A stretch of DNA of 64,000 nt from Verrucomicrobiota bacterium (GTDB lineage: Bacteria > Verrucomicrobiota > Verrucomicrobiia > Opitutales > Opitutaceae): positions 21,069 through 85,068 of the forward strand of contig JACRKC010000021.1 of assembly GCA_016235555.1 (NCBI GenBank). The letters are read 5' to 3'. Position numbers and translations under genes: made by a program. This document shows positions 6,230-15,963 of the stretch, piece by piece. Every line of letters starts with the position of its first letter. The first letter of the stretch is position 1. The notes beneath the pieces are model-generated. The model was not told the DNA's origin, did not search any database, and worked only from the letters and a program-made list of their open reading frames with translations.

Positions 6230-9200
6230 TCAGAACTCGAAGGAGCTCGTGAGCGTCCACTTGTTCGGCTGCGGGATGCGGGCGCTGGCGATCTGGCCGT
6301 TGGGTTGCGCGGAGGCGGCGATGAGTTCGTCGGAAGCGAGCAGGTCGCGGATGTTCAGCTGCACGGACCAGCGCACCTTGTTGTCGAGAATCCGGCGGTC
6401 GTAGCGAATCCACCCGTCGAAGTTGATCTGGTCGCTGCCGTAATAGGGCTGGGTGATGTCGGAGACCCAGGAGCCGGCGGCGTTTTTCACCGGTTTGAAG
6501 CCGATGGCGACGCGATCCTGCCAGCGGGCGGCGCCGCCGATGCTGAAGCCGGCGAGGCGGCCGGTGCGGAAATCATAATTGGTCACCGCGTTGAAGCGCC
6601 ACTTGCGCATCTCCTGCACGGGGGCGCCGTTCGACGCGAGGGCGTTGAGGTAGGGCACATACATGTTGGTGATGGCGAGATTGCCGAGCTGCGAGGTGCC
6701 GAAGGAGCCGAAGTAGGTGATGTCCTCGAGGCCTTCCATTTCGCGGATGTTGGTCGCGAGCTGGCCGTTGCCGTCCTTCCAGAGCGGGAGGTTGCGCTTG
6801 ATGAACTCGGTGAAATCGGCGCCGACGTTGGACTTTTTCGCTTCCTGGCGGGCGGCGTTGAAAGTGATGCGCCAGTGGCGGGTGGGGTTGTAGGTGCCTT
6901 CGAACTCCCAGCCTTCGGAGACGGTGTCGGCGACATTGCCGACGTTGGGCGGGCGGGTGGCGCTCCAGTTGCCACCGTTGGCGGCCTGGGTGAAGTTCCA
7001 GCTCGAGGCGAGCAGCGGGTCGACGGGACGGAGCCACTCTTCGCGGGTGCGCTGGGTGAACCAGAGGTTGCGCGCGGTGGTCTCGGCGGCGGTGAGCGCG
7101 GGGTTGAGCACGTTGGCCTGCAGGGGGTTCGTGAGGCTGGCGCGGAGCGGGAGGTAGCGGGGATCGCTCGGGTTGAAGCCGAACCACTTGTTGATGACGA
7201 CCTCGCTGACGTTGGCCTGGCGCATGCCGTTCATGGCGCGGGTGACGTCGTTGCCGGGCCAGAACGTGTTGTAGAACGTGGCGCTGTCGTTGGATTGGGA
7301 GGTCTTGTAACGGTTGACGCGGAGGGTGAATTTCTGGTCGAGCGCGGAGAGCGTGATGCCGTAGTCCTTGGTCTTGCCGGCGGGCGGGGCGAACGGGCGG
7401 CCGTAGACGTCGGCGATGGTGGACGAGGGGTGGAAGTTACGGGATTCGTTGTAGGCGAGCGAGAGGTCGAGGCCGCGCGGGAGGCGTTTCTTGATGAAAT
7501 CGGGCAGGTGCAGGACACCGCTCCAGCTGATGGTCTCATCCTCGGCGGGGATGGTGGGTGCGGCGGGGAGCCGCCAGGCGGGGTTGTAGGGATCGGTCTC
7601 CCCGGTGACGGAGGCGAGGCGGGCGGGGCCGGCGTCGCGCAGCGCGAAATCGTCGGCGCGCCAGCCGACGAGGCCGACGAGTTTGTCGCTCAACAAGTAG
7701 CCCTGCCAGACGGCGGATTTGCTTTTGGTGCGGGCGGAGTTTTTGGAGGCGCCGGAGTAGAGCTTGGAGACGTCGCGCTCGGTGGCGCTGATGGTGGTGA
7801 CGGGGACGCGGACCATCTGGTTGACGCGGGCATCGAAGAGCAGGGCGGTGCCGCCGGCCTGGGGCGTGTGGAGCGCGGTGATGCCGGAGATGTTGGCGCC
7901 GGCGGGCGAGGAGAGGTTGGCAATCGAGCCGCCGAGGTAGTGGACGCCGGCGTAGCCGGGGTAGGTGGTGGCGGTGGGGTTGTTGGCGTAGACGTTGGCC
8001 TCGAGGCCGTAGGAGTAGCCGTTGATGCTGCGGTTGAACTGGTCGATCTGCTGATCGGTGTAGGTGCCGGTGAAGGTGTGCTTGCCGAACCAGCGCAGCC
8101 AGCCGGGTTGGCGCCGGGCATCGATCGTGGCGTAAGCGGTGGCGCGGCGGGCGTCGCGCGTGGTGTCGGCGTAGTTGTTGCCGATGGAGTCGGAGGCGAC
8201 GTAGGGGCGGCCGAAGTTGGGGTTGGGCGAGCCGTCGACGAGCTTGCCGTTCATGTCGACGAAAATCGTGTAGGCGTCGAAGCCGAACATGCCGAAATTG
8301 TTCCGGTTGAAAACCTGGCGGTCGTAGGCGAGTTCGAAGCCGACGAGGTCGCGCAGGAAAGTCTGGCGGAAGGTGGCGTTGACGGCGCGGAACATGGACT
8401 GCTCGCGCTTGTTGGGGCCGTCGAGGAGCGTGTCGTAGAAGTTGAAGACGGACGGATCGCGGAGTTCCTGGTAACGCCACAGGCCGACGTAGGCTTCGCC
8501 GGCGGGGGCGTGGGCGCGGTTGAGGAAGAAGTTCACGTTGTTGCCCTGGGCGAGATAGGCGCCGACGGCATACATCTGGGTGAACGGCGTGCCGCCGCGG
8601 CTGATCATGAAGGGCGGGACGCCGTTGCCGCCCTGCACGGCGGAGTTCGGATCGGTGAACACGGCGCCGATCTGACCGATCCAGCGGCCGGTGGCGCCGA
8701 GGTGGGCGAAGAGGAGCGGGTTGCTGGTGACCGAGGTGGGATTGGTCGGATCGATGACGACCTTGTTGAGAATGTTATACCAGACGGAGAGGCCGTCCTG
8801 CGGGGCGGTGGGGCGGGGGCGGTTGGAATTTTGGTGACCGCCTTCATAGGAGACCTGGAGCTGCGTGAGGCCGTCCTTCACGATGCGCGACTCCCACTTG
8901 AGGGAGGTGAAGAGGCGGCGGTCCTGCTCATAGGCGGGTTTCTGCCGGTAGCGTTCGACGCGATCGAGCAGGATGGTGCGCAGGGCGAGCTGGCCGGGGA
9001 GGATGGACGCGTTGAAGTCGACCACTTCGCGATGCGACTCATAGGCTCCGATGCTCTGCTGGTAGGAGAACGAGGTCTTCTTGAGGTTCGCGGATTTCAG
9101 CTGGTTGTTGATGATGCCGGCCGGGCTGCCGAGGCCGAAGAGGATGGCGTTGGCGCCGCGCGAGATGTCGACGCGCTCGGTGTTGTAGGAGTCGAGCGGG

Positions 9201-9721
9201 ATGTCGGTGAGGAAGAAATCGCGGGTGAGGTCGGCGCCGGCGAGACCGCGGACGCGGGTGGAGTTCTGCGGACTCTGGAGCAGCGCCTCGGCGTTGGCGA
9301 AACCGTTGCCGGTGCTGACCCCGGAGAAATTGCCAAGCACACCGCCCACCTCGGTGCCCGTCGTGTAGACGAGGACGTCACGGGCGTTGACGGAGGCGGT
9401 GTCGGCGAGGAACTGCGAGGTGACGACGGAGATCGCCGCGCCCACGTCACGCAGATCGGTGCGCAGGCGCGTGCCGGCGAGCGTGCTGGTGGCGGCGTAG
9501 CCGGTGTCGACGTTGTCCTGCACGACGAAGGGCGTGAGCTGGACGGCCTCCTCCGGGGCGGCGGAGGTGGTGGCGGCAGCGGTGGTTTTCGGGGGTGTGG
9601 CCGACTGGGCCACAAGCGCGGACGCAGTGAGCACGGCGGCACCAAGAGCGCGCGAAGCGAACAAACGGAACGGAGTGAGTGGCGCACGCAGCGCGCTGCG
9701 CCTGACGGGTTGGGTGGTCAT
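6230..9721 (-). CDS. TonB-dependent receptor (outer membrane), 1163 aa
   Basis: Starts at ATG 9719-9721 with a basic N-region and hydrophobic signal segment (ALGAAVLTASALVAQS), giving 1163 residues. The mature N-terminus carries VQLTPFVVQ, a TonB-box-like motif common in Opitutaceae receptors, followed by a plug domain (GTRLRTDLRDVGAAISVVTS; IRG-like and ERVDISRGANAILFG motifs) and a long beta-barrel ending in TSSFEF with the terminal aromatic residue used for BAM insertion. It lies at the edge of a glycan-utilisation region and is divergent from a ceramidase-like gene, so the substrate may be an oligosaccharide; this is inferred. No FecR/sigma regulator is adjacent. Confidence 0.92.
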   Translation of the reverse strand: MTTQPVRRSALRAPLTPFRLFASRALGAAVLTASALVAQSATPPKTTAAATTSAAPEEAVQLTPFVVQDNVDTGYAATSTLAGTRLRTDLRDVGAAISVVTSQFLADTASVNARDVLVYTTGTEVGGVLGNFSGVSTGNGFANAEALLQSPQNSTRVRGLAGADLTRDFFLTDIPLDSYNTERVDISRGANAILFGLGSPAGIINNQLKSANLKKTSFSYQQSIGAYESHREVVDFNASILPGQLALRTILLDRVERYRQKPAYEQDRRLFTSLKWESRIVKDGLTQLQVSYEGGHQNSNRPRPTAPQDGLSVWYNILNKVVIDPTNPTSVTSNPLLFAHLGATGRWIGQIGAVFTDPNSAVQGGNGVPPFMISRGGTPFTQMYAVGAYLAQGNNVNFFLNRAHAPAGEAYVGLWRYQELRDPSVFNFYDTLLDGPNKREQSMFRAVNATFRQTFLRDLVGFELAYDRQVFNRNNFGMFGFDAYTIFVDMNGKLVDGSPNPNFGRPYVASDSIGNNYADTTRDARRATAYATIDARRQPGWLRWFGKHTFTGTYTDQQIDQFNRSINGYSYGLEANVYANNPTATTYPGYAGVHYLGGSIANLSSPAGANISGITALHTPQAGGTALLFDARVNQMVRVPVTTISATERDVSKLYSGASKNSARTKSKSAVWQGYLLSDKLVGLVGWRADDFALRDAGPARLASVTGETDPYNPAWRLPAAPTIPAEDETISWSGVLHLPDFIKKRLPRGLDLSLAYNESRNFHPSSTIADVYGRPFAPPAGKTKDYGITLSALDQKFTLRVNRYKTSQSNDSATFYNTFWPGNDVTRAMNGMRQANVSEVVINKWFGFNPSDPRYLPLRASLTNPLQANVLNPALTAAETTARNLWFTQRTREEWLRPVDPLLASSWNFTQAANGGNWSATRPPNVGNVADTVSEGWEFEGTYNPTRHWRITFNAARQEAKKSNVGADFTEFIKRNLPLWKDGNGQLATNIREMEGLEDITYFGSFGTSQLGNLAITNMYVPYLNALASNGAPVQEMRKWRFNAVTNYDFRTGRLAGFSIGGAARWQDRVAIGFKPVKNAAGSWVSDITQPYYGSDQINFDGWIRYDRRILDNKVRWSVQLNIRDLLASDELIAASAQPNGQIASARIPQPNKWTLTSSFEF

Positions 9722-9858
9722 CGGTGGCAGGGGGTGGTTGGGGAAAGCGTGCCAGCGCGTGACGCAGGCGTTCAAGAGCTGATTCGTTTTAGCCCGCGGG
9801 GCGTAGTGGCCGTTGCTACGCTTGAACCGGTCTCCGGTTGGCCTACGGTCGCTGCACC

Positions 9859-11262
9859 ATGCCCCGCCCCGCCTTTGTCCTGCGTTATTGTCCTGGTTAT
9901 GGGCGCGTCGCGCTCCTGTGGGTGATCACATTGGCGGGCGGGCGGATCGGGGCGGAGGAGATGTGGCGCGCGGGAGCCGCGTCCGTGGCGATCACACCGG
10001 AGAAGAATCTGTGGATGGCGGGATTCGCAGCGCGCACGCGGCCGGCGGAGGGGAAGGAGACGGACCTTTTCGCCAAGGCGCTGGTGCTGGAAGATGCGCG
10101 GGGCCGGCGTTTCGTGGTGGTGACGCTGGACTTGATCGGCGTGCCGAGGGTGTTGCGGCAAGCGGTTGAGCGACGCGTGCGGGAGGCGCACGGGCTCGCG
10201 GCGGAATCGTTGCTGCTGAATGCCTCGCATACACACAGCGGGCCGGAGTTCCGCTCGCGTTGGGTGAGCGCGAAGCCCGAGGAGCTGGCGCTCCGTCCGG
10301 AGGCGGAGGAATATGTGCGGTCGCTGGAAGACAAGCTGGTCGCGGTGGTGGGCGAGGCGTTGAAGCAGCTTGCGCCTGCCCAGCTCGGCTATTCGCACGC
10401 CCGGGCGGGCTTCGCCATGAACCGCCGGTTGCCGACGCCGCGCGGCTTCCAGAACAGTGCGAATCCCGACGGGCCGGTCGACCACGACGTGCCGGTGCTG
10501 CGCGTGACGAGTCCGGACGGAAAACAGCTGCGCGCGGTGCTCTTCGGCTACGCATGTCATGCCACGACCCTCGCGCTTTATCAGTGGAATGCCGATTACG
10601 CCGGTTACGCGCAGACCGGCGTCGAAGCGGCGCATCCCGGCGCGGTCGCGCTCTTCCTCAATGGTGCGAGCGGCGACCAGAATCCCTACCCGCGCGGCAC
10701 GGTCGAACTCGCGCGCCAGCACGGGCGCGCGCTGGCCAATGGCGTCGAGACGGCCTTGGGTGTGGCGCCGCGGTTGGTGCGCGGCGAATTGCGCGTGGCG
10801 CTCGCCGAGATTGCGCTCGATTACGGGCCGAAACCGACGCGCGAAGATTTTCAGGTGCGCGCCGCATCGAAAGACGCGGTCGAGGTGGCGCACGCGAAAT
10901 TCTTTCTGGGGAAACTCGACGCGGGCGAGGCGTTGCCGGCGAGTTATCCTTATCCGGTGCAGGTGGTGCGACTCGGCGACGCGGTGCTGCTCGCCGCACT
11001 CGGCGGCGAAGTGTGCGTGGACTACGCGCTGCGCCTGAAACGCGAACTCGCGGGCGATGGTGCGGTGTGGCTGGCGGGTTATTCGAACGATGTCATGGGC
11101 TACATCCCGAGCCGGCGCGTGCGCCGCGAAGGCGGTTACGAAGCCGAAGGCGCGATGCGCTACAGCTCCGTGCATCCGGCGCCGTGGGACGAGGCGCTGG
11201 AGGAACGCATCGTGGCGAAGGTGCACGAGCTGTCGTCGCAGGTGCGACCGGGCGCCCGCTAA
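9859..11262 (+). CDS. Ceramidase-like (neutral/alkaline ceramidase N-terminal family) hydrolase
   Basis: A 467-residue exported protein from ATG 9859 with a signal peptide. Family features: AGAASVAITPE at the mature start, the metal-site stretch ASHTHSGPEF, FGYACHATT, and a late IPSRRVRREGGYEAE motif that recurs in the paralogue at 18006. These histidines match the zinc-site pattern of the neutral ceramidase N-terminal domain. In Verrucomicrobia and Planctomycetes such proteins are common near carbohydrate loci and are rarely proven ceramidases, so the substrate is open. Only 21 bases separate it from the convergent kinase gene at 11284. Confidence 0.85.
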   Translation: MPRPAFVLRYCPGYGRVALLWVITLAGGRIGAEEMWRAGAASVAITPEKNLWMAGFAARTRPAEGKETDLFAKALVLEDARGRRFVVVTLDLIGVPRVLRQAVERRVREAHGLAAESLLLNASHTHSGPEFRSRWVSAKPEELALRPEAEEYVRSLEDKLVAVVGEALKQLAPAQLGYSHARAGFAMNRRLPTPRGFQNSANPDGPVDHDVPVLRVTSPDGKQLRAVLFGYACHATTLALYQWNADYAGYAQTGVEAAHPGAVALFLNGASGDQNPYPRGTVELARQHGRALANGVETALGVAPRLVRGELRVALAEIALDYGPKPTREDFQVRAASKDAVEVAHAKFFLGKLDAGEALPASYPYPVQVVRLGDAVLLAALGGEVCVDYALRLKRELAGDGAVWLAGYSNDVMGYIPSRRVRREGGYEAEGAMRYSSVHPAPWDEALEERIVAKVHELSSQVRPGAR

Positions 11263-11283
11263 TCGGGCAATCTGGCTGGATGT

Positions 11284-14265
11284 TCAGGCGGCGGCCATGG
11301 CGCGCAGGCAGGCGATGACCGCGGGCAAGGACGAGAAGCGGCTGAGGCTTACGCCCACCGCCCCGCCGCCCGGGCTGGTCTCGACGAATTCCGGGTCCGG
11401 CGTCAGGGCAAAACGCCGGTAGAACGCAACGCGAAGAAACTGCTTCACGGCTTCGGGATCGACGCGGGTCGTATCCAGGTGGGCCTGGAAATAATCGCCC
11501 TGGCCGGCGGCGTTGACGCGGACGGCCACGGCGTCCTCGCCAAACGCCCGCTTCAACATCGCTTCCGCGAGGTCGATCAGCGCGAGGCCGCGGAAGAAGC
11601 TGCCACCGGCCCAGAGGTGAAACTCGGGCGGAACCGCGCCGGCGAGCGTGGCGTCGTCGAGCTCCGCATCGAAATCATACGGTTTCGCGCCGCAGCGTTC
11701 GAGCCAGGCAGCGAGGCGCTCGGGGCCGGCGAGTCCCGTTTCCCATGGCTGCTCTTGCTCCAAGACGGCGCGTTCCGGCAGCCGCTGCGGGTCGATGGCC
11801 AGGCTGCGGTCGCCGCGCTGCGACCGCGTCACACATGCGATCCACTCCCCGGGATGGCGGATGAGGTGGAAGTTTTTCGCGACCTCGCTGAAGAGGTAGG
11901 CCACCATCGCACGCAGCGGGACGCCGGGCTCCGTGTGGCGAAACCGCGGTTCCCGCCAACCCGCAAACAGTGCCTCGATCGTGGTGTCGGCTTTGCCGAG
12001 GGCTGCGGTGCGATCCAGGTTATGCACGCGTTGCAGCTCGCCGGCATACCAGTCGCGCTCGGCGACGACGCGCGCGCGCAACTCATCCCGGGCGATTCGG
12101 CGGGGCAGGCGGGCAAGGACCGCGGCGGCCCAAGCGCGGTTGGCGGTGTCCAACCGGCCGTCGTCGAGGAGATCGGCCTCGATCTTCTTGAAGAAATCCT
12201 GATCCACCGGCAGACGCGTGAGAATCGCGGCGATTTCAGCGGATTTGCCGGTGAGTTTGCGCCACTCCCCCGCGGTCAGCCGCTCATCCGAGGTGGTTTC
12301 CGCATAGAGACCACCTGACCACCGCCACGCGGTGCGATCACGCTCTACACTGTAAGGAAAGATAACCCGGAAGCGATCGGCGGGCACGGGATAGGTGGCC
12401 AGGATCCGGTAGTTGTCCGCGGGGTTGGATGAAATCAACGTGCCTTGGCCGACGCGGCCTTTCTGCTCGGTGGCCTGATCGAGTGAGCCCGCGCGCACGC
12501 CGGTGCCGTATTCGGCCTGACAGGCCAGATGGACCAGCACATCGCCCGGCACCTCGAGCCGGAACAGGTGGTTCAACGCGTTCTTGGTGGCGACCGTCAG
12601 TGCCGATGAACTGGAGAAGCCGCCTTGCGGAATATCGCCGGTGCACAGGAGCCGCAGGCCGCCGAACCGATGGCGCCCCAACTGTTGCTGCACCCGGGCG
12701 CCGAGGTGGCCGTCGCGCAGCGTGCGGAATGACGCGAGGGCATTCGCGACGAGGGCGAAGGGCCGGCGCATGTTGGATGCCACGCGCAGGCTCGGTGGCG
12801 GCAACGGCAGTCCCTTTTTCCGCCGGGCTTCAATTTCGTCGTCACTGAAGTAGCCGAGGGAGAGCAGGAGCGTTTCGCTCATGCGGGTGCCGAAATGCTC
12901 GTAGGAATGCCAGTCGGCGATCTCGGCGCCGGGAAACATGATCTCGTCGTCGGCGGCGAGGTGGTTGATGTTCTCGCGATATTTCGGGTTGAGCGGATAG
13001 AGGTGAAGCCGCCGGTCGTCGGTGGCCTGGGCGACGACGACGATTTGTTCGCCGCTGGCCTCGGAGCCGGCGCCGATCGGCATCTGCCAGGCCGGGCCGA
13101 AAAAACGCCCCATGTCGGGATGCATGAACGCGATTCGCAGCCGGCCGCCGGAGATGCCGATCGCCACCGGATCTGCCCCGGCGCAGCCGAGTTTCTCCCG
13201 TGCGTCACTCTCGACGATTTCCGCCAGCTGGCGGGCGATCGAGGCGATCTGGTTTTTCGGGCGTCCGGCGGCGATGGCTTGGGCGGCGCCTTCGACTTCG
13301 TCCGGCGTGGGGGTGACCGCGTCGAGGCCCTGCTGGCGCCGAAGCACGCCCTCCAGCACCGCCAGGTCTCCGGGTCGGGTGACGTCGGCGCACAACAGAT
13401 CGTAGTCGGAGTCAGCAGGCTCGGTGGTGATCGTGCGGATTTCACCGCCCTCGGCCGCAAGCGCCTCGACGATGTCGGTCAGATAAAACTGCCCTTGGGC
13501 GTTGGCGTTGTTCAGCGGCGAGAGCAGACGATGGAGCGTCCGGGCGCGGATCGCGTAGAGCGGGCAGTTGGTCTCCGTGAGATTGTGCAGCGCCTGGCGG
13601 GTGACGGCGTCGCTCTCCGCCGCGATGTCCTTTTCCTCCACGATGCGCGTGACGCGGCCCGCTTCGTTGCGCAGGACACGGCCCTTGCCCAGATGACGCG
13701 GCGGCTGGTGGCGCGCCGTGAGCAGCGTGAGATCGGCTTCATTGTCTTTGGTGTGCTTGTCGAGGAGACGGCGGAACGTCTCCGTCGGGACGATCCGGTC
13801 GCCCATGGTGACGACCGCCAGCGGGTTTGCGGGCAGGATCGCGGCAAGGGAGAAGGCCTCGAACACGGCGAATGCCGTCCCGGCGGCGGGGTCGTCGGAC
13901 AACACGTAGACGTTATCCGGCCCAAGGGCGCGGGAGACCGTTTCGTGCCGGTAGCCGACGATTGCGACGACGGGAGGCGCGGGGGAAAACGTCGCGCGGA
14001 AATTATCAATCGAGTGCCGTGCCAGGGGCGTGCCGCCGACCGGCTGGATGCACTTGGGCTCGGCGCCAAACCGCGTGCCCCGGCCGGCGGCCAGCACCAC
14101 CAGCAGCGGCGCGCCGGCGGGCCAGGTGATTTCCGGCGCGCGAGGCGCGGAGGCCCCGGCGGATGGAAGCGTGAAGACTTTTTCGGCAGCGAGCCGGACG
14201 GTCGCGGAGAGAGTGGCCACGATGGTTGAAACCAGCACTTTCGACTTGGGCGATGGGCGGCTCAA
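11284..14265 (-). CDS. Fused sugar nucleotidyltransferase / GHMP sugar kinase
   Basis: A 993-residue two-domain enzyme. Residues about 50-310 form an NTP_transferase domain (LVVLAAGRGTRFGAEPKC, VTMGDRIVP, FYLTDIVEAL). Residues about 500-990 form a GHMP kinase with the ATP loop GDIPQGGFSSSSALTVATK and a GSLDQATEQKG segment, ending in a GHMP C-terminal domain (GGGAVGVSLSRF). Such a fusion could phosphorylate a free sugar at C1 and then activate it as an NDP-sugar, like Bacteroides FKP for L-fucose, though the N-terminal domain here is GlmU-like. The sugar is not known. The first codon at 14265 is TTG; an in-frame GTG at 14238 or later codons are alternatives. Confidence 0.85.
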   Translation of the reverse strand: MSRPSPKSKVLVSTIVATLSATVRLAAEKVFTLPSAGASAPRAPEITWPAGAPLLVVLAAGRGTRFGAEPKCIQPVGGTPLARHSIDNFRATFSPAPPVVAIVGYRHETVSRALGPDNVYVLSDDPAAGTAFAVFEAFSLAAILPANPLAVVTMGDRIVPTETFRRLLDKHTKDNEADLTLLTARHQPPRHLGKGRVLRNEAGRVTRIVEEKDIAAESDAVTRQALHNLTETNCPLYAIRARTLHRLLSPLNNANAQGQFYLTDIVEALAAEGGEIRTITTEPADSDYDLLCADVTRPGDLAVLEGVLRRQQGLDAVTPTPDEVEGAAQAIAAGRPKNQIASIARQLAEIVESDAREKLGCAGADPVAIGISGGRLRIAFMHPDMGRFFGPAWQMPIGAGSEASGEQIVVVAQATDDRRLHLYPLNPKYRENINHLAADDEIMFPGAEIADWHSYEHFGTRMSETLLLSLGYFSDDEIEARRKKGLPLPPPSLRVASNMRRPFALVANALASFRTLRDGHLGARVQQQLGRHRFGGLRLLCTGDIPQGGFSSSSALTVATKNALNHLFRLEVPGDVLVHLACQAEYGTGVRAGSLDQATEQKGRVGQGTLISSNPADNYRILATYPVPADRFRVIFPYSVERDRTAWRWSGGLYAETTSDERLTAGEWRKLTGKSAEIAAILTRLPVDQDFFKKIEADLLDDGRLDTANRAWAAAVLARLPRRIARDELRARVVAERDWYAGELQRVHNLDRTAALGKADTTIEALFAGWREPRFRHTEPGVPLRAMVAYLFSEVAKNFHLIRHPGEWIACVTRSQRGDRSLAIDPQRLPERAVLEQEQPWETGLAGPERLAAWLERCGAKPYDFDAELDDATLAGAVPPEFHLWAGGSFFRGLALIDLAEAMLKRAFGEDAVAVRVNAAGQGDYFQAHLDTTRVDPEAVKQFLRVAFYRRFALTPDPEFVETSPGGGAVGVSLSRFSSLPAVIACLRAMAAA

Positions 14266-14291
14266 CGCAGAAGTTCACGCGCGTGCCTGCC

Positions 14292-14408
14292 GGGGCGCAT
14301 CTCACTTTCCTGCACTGCGGAGGGGCGCTTTTCCGAGCGCCCAAGCTCGGCGGTTGAAAACCGCCGCTCCTTCGCTCTCTCCGGACTGCAAGAAACTGGG
14401 ATGCGCCC
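14292..14408. repeat. Long palindrome, GGGGCGCATCTCA frame with swapped inner hairpins
   Basis: Outer arms GGGGCGCATCTCACTTTCCT (14292) and CAAGAAACTGGGATGCGCCC (to 14408). Inside are GGAGGGGCGCTTTTCCGAGC and GGCGGTTGAAAACCGCCGCT hairpins, which also occur at 19411-19466 without the outer frame. Confidence 0.8.
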
Positions 14409-14484
14409 TGCCTGCCGCCGGGCGGCAGTGCTGGCTTGTCACGTCCGTGGTTGAGTCTTGGATCGGGCGAGCCTCATCCCCGCC

Positions 14485-15963
14485 ATGCCGATCCTCAGCC
14501 GTCGTTCCTTTGTCCTCAAATCCGCCGCCGCGTTGAGCGTCGGCGCGCTCACCACGCGCGGGCTCCGGCCCTCGACGTGGGCGGCATCGGCCGGCGCCAA
14601 CGAGGCGATCCGCATCGGCGTGATCGGTCTCGGCGGCAAGGGCACGCAGCACATGAACATCCTCGCGAAGCGCGCCGACACGCGCGTGGTCGCGCTCTGC
14701 GATCTCGACCCGGTGGCGCTCGCGCGGGCGAAGAAGAGTTTCGAGGGGAAACAGGTCGTGCCGTTCACGACGAACGATCCGCGGGAGCTGCTCGCGCGCG
14801 CGGACGTCGATGCGGTGTTTGTCGTCACCGGCAACCAGTGGCACGCGCTGCTCGCGGTGTGGGCCTGCCAGGCCGGCAAGGACGTCTACGTTGAAAAGCC
14901 GATGACCCACACCGTGTGGGAAGGCCGCAAGCTCATCGAGGCCGCCGCGAAATACAAACGGGTGGTGCAGGTGGGCACGCAGTATCGCTCGGAGAGCGGG
15001 CTCGCCGCCGGCATCAAGTGGCTGCACGAGGGCCGGCTCGGGAAACTCAAATACGTCCACTGCCTCTACCTCTCGCGCCGCGGTCCGATCGGAAAGCGCA
15101 CACCGTGGTATCCGACCGACGTCAACTACGACCTCTTCTGCGGCCCGACGCCTGTGGTGCCGCTCGAGCGCGACAAGCTGCACTACGACTGGCACTGGAT
15201 GTGGCACACCGGCAACGGCGAGCTCGGTAACAACGGCGTGCACCTGCTCGACATCGCGCGCCGCATCGTGCGCAGCGAGGCGCCGCCGCGCCGCGTGCTC
15301 GGCCTCGGCGGGCGCTATGTGGTCGACGACTGCGCGGAGACGCCCAACACGCAGCTCGCGTTCTATGATTATCCCGAGGCGCCGGTGATCTACGAGGGCC
15401 GCGCGCTGCCGGCGAAGCCCGACGTGAATTACTCGGACGCGATCCACGGCACGCGCGTGGGGGTCGCCGCGGTGTGCGAAGGCGGTTACCTCGCCGGCCT
15501 GACCGGTTGCGCGGCCTACGATCCGAGCGGCAAGGTGATTGAAAAATTCGGCGGCGATGGCGGCGGCGCCACGCACCTCAACAACTTCCTCTCCGCCGTG
15601 CGCAGCCGGCGCGCGTTGGACCTCGCGGCGCCGCCCGAGATCGGGCACGGCTCGGCCGGCCTCTGCCATTTCGGCAACATCTCGCTGCGCGTCGGCGCGC
15701 CCGCCGCGCCCGCGCAGATCGCCAAGGCGCTGGAGTCGATGCCCGTGGCCGGCGAACTCGCGCGCAATATGCAGGCGCATCTCGGCGTGCACGGCGTCGA
15801 TCTCACGAAACAGAAACTGGCGCTCGGTCCGTGGATGGATCTCGAGCCGAGCGGCGACGGCATCGTGAAGCTCGACTCCGGTGACGAGGCGGCGCTCGCC
15901 CGCGCGCGTTACCTGCTGCACGAGGCGCAACGCCCGCCGTTTGTGATTCCGGAAAAGGTATGA
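14485..15963 (+). CDS. Tat-exported Gfo/Idh/MocA family oxidoreductase
   Basis: A 492-residue NAD(P)-dependent oxidoreductase from ATG 14485. It opens with a Tat signal (SRRSFVLKSAAALSVGAL), then a Rossmann fold (IRIGVIGLGGKGTQHM) and the EKP motif (VYVEKPMTHTVWEG) of the family, followed by the C-terminal alpha/beta domain. Secreted members of this family are expanded in Verrucomicrobia and Planctomycetes and act on sugars or cyclitols. Its stop overlaps the next start as ATGA (15960-15963), implying translational coupling with the sialidase-like gene. Confidence 0.93.
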   Translation: MPILSRRSFVLKSAAALSVGALTTRGLRPSTWAASAGANEAIRIGVIGLGGKGTQHMNILAKRADTRVVALCDLDPVALARAKKSFEGKQVVPFTTNDPRELLARADVDAVFVVTGNQWHALLAVWACQAGKDVYVEKPMTHTVWEGRKLIEAAAKYKRVVQVGTQYRSESGLAAGIKWLHEGRLGKLKYVHCLYLSRRGPIGKRTPWYPTDVNYDLFCGPTPVVPLERDKLHYDWHWMWHTGNGELGNNGVHLLDIARRIVRSEAPPRRVLGLGGRYVVDDCAETPNTQLAFYDYPEAPVIYEGRALPAKPDVNYSDAIHGTRVGVAAVCEGGYLAGLTGCAAYDPSGKVIEKFGGDGGGATHLNNFLSAVRSRRALDLAAPPEIGHGSAGLCHFGNISLRVGAPAAPAQIAKALESMPVAGELARNMQAHLGVHGVDLTKQKLALGPWMDLEPSGDGIVKLDSGDEAALARARYLLHEAQRPPFVIPEKV

